In this document: positions 6,589 through 10,931 of the stretch, in pieces | Layout: every line of letters starts with the position of its first letter | How positions within the stretch are numbered: position 1 is the stretch's first letter | From: Kiritimatiellia bacterium | GTDB taxonomy: Bacteria > Verrucomicrobiota > Kiritimatiellia > CAIQIC01 > Lenti-01 | DNA length: 10,931 bases | NCBI GenBank assembly: GCA_018432565.1 | Contig: JAHDSS010000082.1 | Coordinates: 1-10,931, forward strand | Direction: 5' to 3' | Made by a program: the position numbers and the translations under genes | Notes under the pieces: model-generated | What the model saw: the letters and a program-made list of their open reading frames with translations, nothing else | What the model was told of the DNA's origin: nothing | Databases searched by the model: none

Positions 6589-7647
6589 ATGATCAACGTG
6601 AAGGTAGTCGGATGCGGGGGCTATGGCGGGGTGGGGATCGTGGAGCTGCTGCTGCGGCATCCGGAGGCGCGGATCCAGACGCTGGTGGCCGCAACGGAAA
6701 CGGGCATGCCGATGGGCGAACTCTACCCGCACCTGAAGGGGTTCTGCGACCTGCCGATTCTGAAGCCGGATGACCCGGCGGCGCAGGAACCCGCCGACGT
6801 GGTGTTTTTCTCCACCCCCGACCGGGTGGGAATGGCGCAGGCTCCCGCCGAGCTGGCGAAAGGCGCGCGGGTGATTGACTACAGCGGGGATTTCCGTTTT
6901 GACAACCCGGAGGATTACGCCGAGTACGCCCGCCGCATCGGGCTGAACCCCGTTCATCAGGCGCCGGACCTGCTGCCGCAGACCGTGTACGGCCTGCCGG
7001 AGCTGAATCGCGCAGCCTACGGGGAGGACCGGCGCCTTGTGGGCAATCCCGGCTGCTTCGCCATGAGCTGCCTGCTGGGGCTTTCCCCGGCCGCGGCGGC
7101 CCGGCTGGTGGAACCCTCCAGCGTGATCTGCGACTGCAAGACCGGCGTCTCGGGCGCCGGCAAAAAGCCATCTGCCATCCACCACTACCCGGCGCGCTAT
7201 GAAAACATGCAGGCCTACCGCCTCAGCGGGCACCAGCACGTGATGGAAGTCGAGCGGATGCTGGGCAAACTGGCGGGCGAGCCCGTGCCCGTGACTTTTA
7301 CCGCGCAGGTGGTGCCGGCTTGCCGCGGCATTCTCAGCACCCTGTACGGCACCCTGCGTGACGGCATCCGCCTGGAACAGGTGCGGGAAGCCTATGCCGA
7401 GTTCTACAAGGACCATTCCTTCGTGCGCCTTTATGACCGCAACGCCGCGATCGGCACCGCCCATGTCCGCGGCAGCAACTTCTGCAACCTGATTGTGGAT
7501 GTGGATGAGCGCACCTCCCGCCTGCGCGTGGTCTCGCACATTGACAACCTGATGAAAGGCCAGGCCGGCAACGCCCTGCAGAACATGAACCTGATCTGCG
7601 GCCTGCCCGAAACCCTGGGCCTCGACCACCCAGGCGCCTATCCCTGA
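6589..7647 (+). CDS. argC: ArgC, N-acetyl-gamma-glutamyl-phosphate reductase
   Basis: ArgC reduces N-acetyl-glutamyl phosphate to N-acetylglutamate semialdehyde with NADPH, the third step of arginine (ornithine) synthesis, in the cytoplasm. The protein is 352 residues, normal for the long ArgC type. It shows an N-terminal nucleotide-binding loop GCGGYGGVG (8-16), VVFFSTPD (71-78), DYSGDFRF (97-104), the catalytic Cys156 in GNPGCFAMS, the TGVSGAGKKPS segment (185-195) and the SGHQHVMEVE signature (213-222). The late KGQAGNALQNMNL segment is also typical. AGAGG-like AGAGG (6576-6580) sits 8 nt before the ATG, and only 16 nt separate it from the M42 gene, so co-transcription is likely. No argJ, argB or argD is next to it. 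A LysY-type role in lysine synthesis is possible for this family, but nothing here favours it. Confidence 0.95.
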   Translation: MINVKVVGCGGYGGVGIVELLLRHPEARIQTLVAATETGMPMGELYPHLKGFCDLPILKPDDPAAQEPADVVFFSTPDRVGMAQAPAELAKGARVIDYSGDFRFDNPEDYAEYARRIGLNPVHQAPDLLPQTVYGLPELNRAAYGEDRRLVGNPGCFAMSCLLGLSPAAAARLVEPSSVICDCKTGVSGAGKKPSAIHHYPARYENMQAYRLSGHQHVMEVERMLGKLAGEPVPVTFTAQVVPACRGILSTLYGTLRDGIRLEQVREAYAEFYKDHSFVRLYDRNAAIGTAHVRGSNFCNLIVDVDERTSRLRVVSHIDNLMKGQAGNALQNMNLICGLPETLGLDHPGAYP

Positions 7648-7692
7648 TGGCCGGGCTTTTCCCGCCACCGCGCCCTCACTTGTCGGTTGATA

Positions 7693-7718
7693 TATGATTG
7701 TTTTATAAAACAATCATA
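7693..7718. promoter_or_regulatory. Perfect 26-bp palindrome, putative operator site 1
   Basis: The site is a perfect palindrome centred between 7705 and 7706, with core GATTGTTTTATAAAAC (7696-7711). A looser outer pair, GATATA (7689-7694) and TATATC (7723-7728), flanks it. The same 16-bp core recurs exactly at 7785-7800. Two copies of one palindrome upstream of a gene are typical of operators bound by a dimeric repressor or activator. The likely regulated gene is the DUF4139 gene downstream. No regulator gene is in the window. Confidence 0.6.
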
Positions 7719-7754
7719 ATTGTATATCATCAATAATAACAGTGTATTCTGACT

Positions 7755-7787
7755 ATCTTATTAAATCTAATGACCTATTAATAAGAT
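7755..7787. repeat. 10-bp inverted repeat with 13-nt loop
   Basis: ATCTTATTAA (7755-7764) and TTAATAAGAT (7778-7787) are exact reverse complements around a 13-nt loop. The right arm overlaps the start of putative operator site 2, so folding here and protein binding there would compete. No T-tract follows, so it is not a standard terminator. Function unknown. Confidence 0.6.
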
Positions 7788-7805
7788 TGTTTTATAAAAC
7801 TATCA
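7785..7805. promoter_or_regulatory. Imperfect palindrome, putative operator site 2
   Basis: The exact 16-bp core of site 1, GATTGTTTTATAAAAC, is repeated at 7785-7800. It continues as TATCAT where site 1 has AATCAT, so 21 of 22 bases agree. The palindrome itself has one mismatched pair inside (7788 with 7801). The centre is 89 bp from that of site 1, a spacing that would allow DNA looping. It ends about 157 bp before the DUF4139 start codon. Confidence 0.55.
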
Positions 7806-7950
7806 TTCCAGAGGAAATGCAGACTCCGACGGCGAGGGAATGGCTCTACGGCGGGAGGAAGTTCCAGGCGGCAGACGGCGGTGCCACCGAATGAATTCGG
7901 TGTGGAACGGCAGGTGGAATGGGCGTATGGTCCAGTTCAGAACCAATCCG

Positions 7951-7956
7951 AGGAGA
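7951..7956 (+). promoter_or_regulatory. Ribosome binding site AGGAGA for the DUF4139 gene
   Basis: AGGAGA lies 6 nt before ATG 7963. It fixes that codon, rather than the in-frame ATG codons at 7840, 7891 and 7927, as the start. Translation from 7963 immediately gives a signal peptide, which supports the same choice. Confidence 0.8.
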
Positions 7957-7962
7957 TGTTCC

Positions 7963-9396
7963 ATGAAAAAGCTTGTTTATCTGCTAACGGCGCTGCCGGT
8001 GTCGGCGTTGGCGGCGGGACCCCAGGTCACGATCTACAACGACGGATTTGCCACGGTGAAGGAGGAGCGCACCCTGACGCTGGCGGAAGGGGTGTCGGAG
8101 GTGCGGGTGACGGACATGTCCCGGCAGCTCGAGCCGGATTCGGTGATGATCCGGGAGATGGGCGCGGATCCGTTCGGGCTGCGCATTCTGGAGCAGAGCT
8201 TCGTGAACGATCCGCTGACGGAAGGCCTGCTGCTGCATCAGCTCGAGGGCCAGACGGTGCGCTTCGAGGAGAAGCGCGAGGACGGCACCATCAAGGAGCA
8301 CACGGGCAAGGTCATCCGCAGCGGCTACGTGCCCGGCGAGGGAATGAGCGAGCAGCCGATCATCGAGGAAGACGGCGCGGTGCGGTTTTCTCTGCCCGGC
8401 CAGCCGGTGTTCGAGGGCATCGATGCGGGCGCGTTCCTGAAGCCGTCGCTGGTGTGGCAGCTCGCGGCGCAGAAAGCCGGGGAGTGTCCGATCGAAGTGG
8501 CGTATGTGACCGCCGGCATGGAATGGGAGGCCACCTACAACCTCGTGATGCCCGCCGAAGGCGGCGACACGTTCGACGTATCCGGATGGATTTCGCTGCA
8601 AAACGAAACCGGCAAGGATTTCCGGGATGCCGAGGTCAAGCTGATCGCCGGGGATGTGCAGAAAGTGCAGCCGGCACCGATGCGTCATCGCCGCGAGGTC
8701 ATGTTCTCCATGGGGGCGAGGGCGGAGGCCATGCCGGAGGAGCGGGCGTTTGACGAGTTTCATCTCTACACGCTGCCACGGCCGGTGGTGCTGCGGAACA
8801 ACGAGCTCAAGCAGGTGGAGTTTCTGCGGGCGCCGGGCGTGAAGGGGCTGCGCTATTACACCTACAACCCGATGATCGGGACCGCCTGGCGCGGGCGCGG
8901 TGCAAACACCGATCCGGACTACGGCACGACCGCCGACAAGAAGGTGGGGGTGCGCATCGAGATCGAGAACCGCGAGGACAACGGGCTGGGCGTGCCGCTG
9001 CCGAAGGGCCGCATGCGCCTCTACCGGACGGACGTGGACGGACGCCGCGAGTTCACCGGGGAAAACGAAATCGATCACCTGCCCAAGAACGAAAAGCTCA
9101 AGCTCGACATGGGCAGCGCGTTCGATCTGGTCGGCGAGCGCAAGCGCACGGATTTCACGGTGGACAGCACCGCCAAGCGCATCAGCGAGTCGTTCGAGAT
9201 CAAGCTGCGCAACCGCAAGGAAAAGGAAGCGGTCGAAATCCGCGTGGTGGAGCCGCTCTACCGCGCGGCCAACTGGGCCATCCCCGTCTGCAGCCAGGAG
9301 TTCGAGAAGATCGATTCGCATACCATCGAGTTCCGCGTGCCGGTGCCCGCCGACGGCGAGGCCGTCGTGACCTATACCGTGAACTACTCGTGGTAG
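7963..9396 (+). CDS. Secreted DUF4139 domain-containing protein
   Basis: The protein has 477 residues and no known enzymatic role. A signal peptide (1-18, MKKLVYLLTALPVSALAA then GPQ) sends it to the envelope. Residues about 21-62 (VTIYNDGFATVKEERTL...) resemble the N-terminal DUF4140-like strand region of MuiA-type proteins. The middle and C-terminal parts match DUF4139: YVTAGMEWEATYNL (181-194), SGWISLQNETGKDFRDAEVK (207-226), LIAGDVQ (227-233), then HLYTLPRPVVLRNNELKQVE (267-286) and a final beta-rich VTYTVNYSW. Unlike MuiA relatives there is no coiled coil between the two parts. A beta-type segment with an EKREDGTIKEHTGKV stretch (about 103-117) takes its place. It has its own leader and two possible operator sites upstream, suggesting separate regulation. 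The family name is fairly secure; function unknown. Confidence 0.85.
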   Translation: MKKLVYLLTALPVSALAAGPQVTIYNDGFATVKEERTLTLAEGVSEVRVTDMSRQLEPDSVMIREMGADPFGLRILEQSFVNDPLTEGLLLHQLEGQTVRFEEKREDGTIKEHTGKVIRSGYVPGEGMSEQPIIEEDGAVRFSLPGQPVFEGIDAGAFLKPSLVWQLAAQKAGECPIEVAYVTAGMEWEATYNLVMPAEGGDTFDVSGWISLQNETGKDFRDAEVKLIAGDVQKVQPAPMRHRREVMFSMGARAEAMPEERAFDEFHLYTLPRPVVLRNNELKQVEFLRAPGVKGLRYYTYNPMIGTAWRGRGANTDPDYGTTADKKVGVRIEIENREDNGLGVPLPKGRMRLYRTDVDGRREFTGENEIDHLPKNEKLKLDMGSAFDLVGERKRTDFTVDSTAKRISESFEIKLRNRKEKEAVEIRVVEPLYRAANWAIPVCSQEFEKIDSHTIEFRVPVPADGEAVVTYTVNYSW

Positions 9397-9445
9397 CGGC
9401 CGGAGGAGAGCGGTCAGAGGACAGAGGGCGGAAGTCAGAAACCGG

Positions 9446-9517
9446 TTTTCCACGGTGTGGAAAAAAGTTTTCCATGGCGTGGAAAATCCGGAGAATAAGT
9501 TTCCATGGCGTGGAAAA
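9446..9517. repeat. Second cluster of three TTTTCCA-N5-TGGAAAA palindromes
   Basis: Three units fill the end of the gap before the gene at 9540: TTTTCCACGGTGTGGAAAA (9446-9464), TTTTCCATGGCGTGGAAAA (9468-9486) and a copy one T shorter (9500-9517). The last two are followed by TCCGG. CCA starts at 9450, 9472 and 9503, spacings of 22 and 31 bp. The centre varies (CGGTG, TGGCG) while the arms are kept, including a matching base change, as expected if the palindrome is what matters. The cluster ends 22 bp before the next start codon, so it lies in the promoter or leader of that gene. It belongs to the same family as 593-671. Confidence 0.88.
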
Positions 9518-9529
9518 TCCGGAAGGATT

Positions 9530-9533
9530 GGAG
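9530..9533 (+). promoter_or_regulatory. Ribosome binding site GGAG for the gene at 9540
   Basis: GGAG lies 6 nt before ATG 9540. It decides the start against the longer open frame that begins at ATG 9390, which would translate the palindromic repeat cluster and bury the signal peptide inside the protein. Confidence 0.7.
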
Positions 9534-9539
9534 ACAGGC

Positions 9540-10487
9540 ATGAATTGGAGAACGAGGACAATCGGGATCGGGCTGGCGTCGGCGCTGCTGGCGGCGCCGG
9601 GGATGGGGATGCCGGTGATCCAGCACGACCCGGTGCAGGTGGCGGAGAAAGGGCAGCCGATGGGGGTGCGCGCGACGGTGCGCGACACGGCGGCGCGGGT
9701 CGAGTCGGTTTCGCTGCTCTACGCCCCGTCGCGGGGCATGACGCCGTTCCGGGTGGCGCTGTCGAGTTCGGGGGCGGGAACGTGGTACGGCTCGATTCCG
9801 GGGCACATGATCGGGCCCGGGGCGCAGATGCTGTACTACATCCAGGCGGAGAATGCCGACGGGGAGACGGCGGAGACGGACTGGCACACGGTGCGGGTGG
9901 TGGAGCGGGGGGTGGCGCCGGAGGCGATTCCGGCGGCCAGCGACGTGGCGCGGCAGGCCCGGCAGCGGGCCGCGGTCCCGCCCCCTCCCGCGCCGGCCCC
10001 GGCGCCGGAGCGGCCGAACCGCAGCAAGTACCTGATTCCGGGCGCCGTCATCGTGGGCGGGGCGGTGGCGGTGGGCGGCGCGTTGGCCATCAGCGACAGC
10101 GGGGGCGGCGGCGGGGGCGGCGGGGGCGGCGGAGCGGATGTGGTGACCAACGCGAACTTCGGCGGCACCTATACGATCTGCTTCGAGCCGACGTCGGAGA
10201 CCAACACGGTGACGGTTTGCGACAGCGGGCTGGTGAATGTGTACGTGCGGGAGGGGACTGTCGAGGTGGTCGGACTGTGGGGAGCCGAGCTCTTCACCTC
10301 GCCCCTGAACGGCAGCGTGTTCTCCGTCGCGAAAACCGCGGAGGCGACGGCGCTGTTTCCCGAGTCCTATCTGATTCTCGCGGGTGAAATCCGCAGCGGG
10401 CGGTGCACGGTGACGGTGAACGGCTATTCGCGGGATCCGGCAAATCCGGGAAACTACAACGGGCAGTTGGATACCACAATGAGGTGA
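9540..10487 (+). CDS. Exported protein of unknown function with Ig-like region, hydrophobic segment and Gly11 linker
   Basis: I do not recognise a named family for the whole 315-residue protein. Order of parts: a signal peptide (about 1-24, IGIGLASALLAAPGMGM); an Ig-like beta region (about 40-121; VESVSLLYAP, WYGSIPG, LYYIQAENADGETAETDWHTVRVV), similar to extracellular modules that end in YYI-A-DxxG; a charged and Pro/Ala stretch (about 135-160); a glycine-spaced hydrophobic segment YLIPGAVIVGGAVAVGGALAI (164-184); 11 glycines (188-198, DNA 10101-10133); and a C-terminal beta-rich domain (about 205-315) with Cys214, Cys227 and Cys289. The hydrophobic segment could span the inner membrane or pack in an oligomer. 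ATG 9540 is set by GGAG and the signal peptide. The nitroreductase follows within 5 nt, so the two are probably co-transcribed. Confidence 0.8.
   Translation: MNWRTRTIGIGLASALLAAPGMGMPVIQHDPVQVAEKGQPMGVRATVRDTAARVESVSLLYAPSRGMTPFRVALSSSGAGTWYGSIPGHMIGPGAQMLYYIQAENADGETAETDWHTVRVVERGVAPEAIPAASDVARQARQRAAVPPPPAPAPAPERPNRSKYLIPGAVIVGGAVAVGGALAISDSGGGGGGGGGGGADVVTNANFGGTYTICFEPTSETNTVTVCDSGLVNVYVREGTVEVVGLWGAELFTSPLNGSVFSVAKTAEATALFPESYLILAGEIRSGRCTVTVNGYSRDPANPGNYNGQLDTTMR
10481..10484 (+). promoter_or_regulatory. Ribosome binding site GAGG for the nitroreductase, inside the preceding gene
   Basis: GAGG overlaps the last codons of the upstream gene and lies 8 nt before ATG 10493. The other in-frame ATG, 10487, shares its A with the upstream TGA stop but is only 2 nt from GAGG, too close for normal initiation. 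The spacing therefore favours 10493, with termination-reinitiation as the alternative. Confidence 0.55.
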
Positions 10488-10492
10488 TGGAG

Positions 10493-10931
10493 ATGGCAAG
10501 GACTCCCTTTCTGGAATTGGCGGAAAAACGGCGCAGCGTACGGGCCTACAAGCCTGATCCGGTGCCGGAGGAGCAGCTGCAGCAGGTGCTGGAGGCCGGG
10601 CGGCTGGCGCCGTCGGCCGTGAACAAGCAGCCGTGGCGGTTTCTGGTGGTCCGCGACGAGGTCACCCGGCGGTCGCTGGGGGCAGCCTATGCGCGCGAGT
10701 GGTTCTGGAAGGCGCCGGTGATCATTGCCGTGTGCATCCTGCCGAAGAACGCGTGGACGCGCGCCTTCGACGGCCAGAACTACGCGAGGGTTGACGGGGC
10801 GCTGGCGATGGACCACATGCAGCTGGCGGCGGCCGAGCTGGGCCTGGGCACGTGCTGGATCGGCGCGTTCGATCCGGCGGCGGCGCGGGACATCCTGGGC
10901 CTGCCCGACGGCGTCGAAATCGTCGGCATGA
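10493..10931 (+). CDS. Nitroreductase family flavoprotein (3'-truncated by window edge)
   Basis: Members are cytoplasmic FMN enzymes that use NAD(P)H to reduce nitro compounds, quinones or other acceptors; physiological substrates are often unknown. 146 complete codons are visible to the window end. Motifs numbered from ATG 10493 are the FMN-phosphate-binding RRSVRAY (13-19), LAPSAVNKQPWRFLVV (38-53), and VDGALAMDHMQLAAAELGLG (100-119) with TCWIGAFD (120-127), which marks the small single-domain type. The missing part should be a short C-terminal stretch carrying the last FMN contact. The start is 5 nt after the stop of the exported-protein gene, implying co-transcription. ATG 10487 is the alternative start and would add two residues. 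Confidence 0.92.
   Translation, partial: MARTPFLELAEKRRSVRAYKPDPVPEEQLQQVLEAGRLAPSAVNKQPWRFLVVRDEVTRRSLGAAYAREWFWKAPVIIAVCILPKNAWTRAFDGQNYARVDGALAMDHMQLAAAELGLGTCWIGAFDPAAARDILGLPDGVEIVGM

Larger units (their letters stand above)
7648..7962. other. 315-bp gene-free gap: AT-rich island followed by a GC-rich leader
   Basis: The gap between argC and the DUF4139 gene has three parts. Bases 7648-7686 are ordinary GC-rich sequence with no convincing terminator. Bases 7687-7807 are strongly AT-rich, unlike anything else in the window, and hold the palindromic sites listed separately. Bases 7808-7962 return to higher GC and probably form the leader of the next gene, with a small hairpin at 7885-7902 (stem CACCGAA/TTCGGTG, loop TGAA). 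The DUF4139 frame stays open back to 7840, but the upstream part looks non-protein-like and lacks a signal sequence. I see no RNA gene or small ORF that I would defend. Confidence 0.7.

Noticed and set aside
3795..6596. A - strand open frame of 933 codons antisense to the end of DUF1848, the amidase and M42 genes
   Set aside because: The sense strand encodes three recognisable proteins with intact catalytic motifs. The antisense product is His/Arg/Gly-rich and resembles no family.
9390..9539. ATG 9390 as the start of the exported protein
   Set aside because: It overlaps the DUF4139 stop, translates the palindromic repeats and places the signal peptide 50 residues in. GGAG supports ATG 9540.
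7984..9561. A - strand open frame of 525 codons antisense to DUF4139
   Set aside because: The sense frame has a ribosome site, signal peptide and family motifs. The antisense frame shows none and would start inside the palindrome cluster region.
10101..10133. GGC/GGG tract as a phase-variable simple repeat
   Set aside because: The codons are mixed in an irregular order, not a pure tandem unit, so slippage switching is unlikely. It reads simply as a glycine linker.
10725..10931. Open + strand frame at the right edge in another frame
   Set aside because: It lies out of frame over the nitroreductase, whose motifs run uninterrupted to the window end. The alternative product is Arg/Trp/Ser-rich with no family features.

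Overview
The window is GC-rich, densely coded bacterial chromosome. It encodes secreted proteins with cleavable signal peptides and a periplasmic-type peptidoglycan amidase. It also carries a soluble Hanks-type Ser/Thr kinase, a DUF4139 protein and a signal-peptide protein with a poly-glycine linker. Together with palindromic TTTTCCA...TGGAAAA intergenic repeats, this suggests a diderm of the PVC group, perhaps Kiritimatiellota, Lentisphaerota or Verrucomicrobiota. That placement is inference from style, not a database result. I see no phage genes, transposase, CRISPR array, tRNA or rRNA.

Layout, left to right. (1) The 3' part of hisA (histidine synthesis, + strand) enters from the left edge. 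(2) A 205-bp gap between convergent genes holds three TTTTCCA-type palindromes and a separate perfect 22-bp palindrome. (3) A Ser/Thr protein kinase lies on the - strand, head-to-head with (4) a long + strand run: a lysine 2,3-aminomutase-like radical SAM enzyme with a short C-terminus, a DUF1848 Fe-S protein 7 nt later, a zinc N-acetylmuramoyl-L-alanine amidase, an M42 aminopeptidase, and argC. The gaps in this run are 7, 61, 39 and 16 nt, so most of it could be co-transcribed. (5) A 315-bp gap contains a sharply AT-rich island with two near-identical palindromic sites 89 bp apart, followed by a leader. (6) A secreted DUF4139 protein follows. (7) A 143-bp gap carries a second cluster of three TTTTCCA palindromes. 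(8) A signal-peptide protein with an Ig-like region, a hydrophobic segment and an 11-glycine run is followed within 5 nt by a nitroreductase that runs off the right edge.

hisA and argC are housekeeping amino-acid synthesis genes. The amidase and M42 peptidase fit cell-wall turnover and peptide recycling. The aminomutase plus DUF1848 pair is the most enzymatically unusual part: two adjacent proteins, each with a CxxxCxxC cluster motif, one at mid-protein and one at the extreme C-terminus. The most unusual non-coding features are the two repeat clusters, whose units are spaced near whole helical turns, and the AT island, whose half-site ATTGTTT/AAACAAT recurs in the palindrome after hisA. None of these amounts to a proven new system. 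They are the places I would look first.
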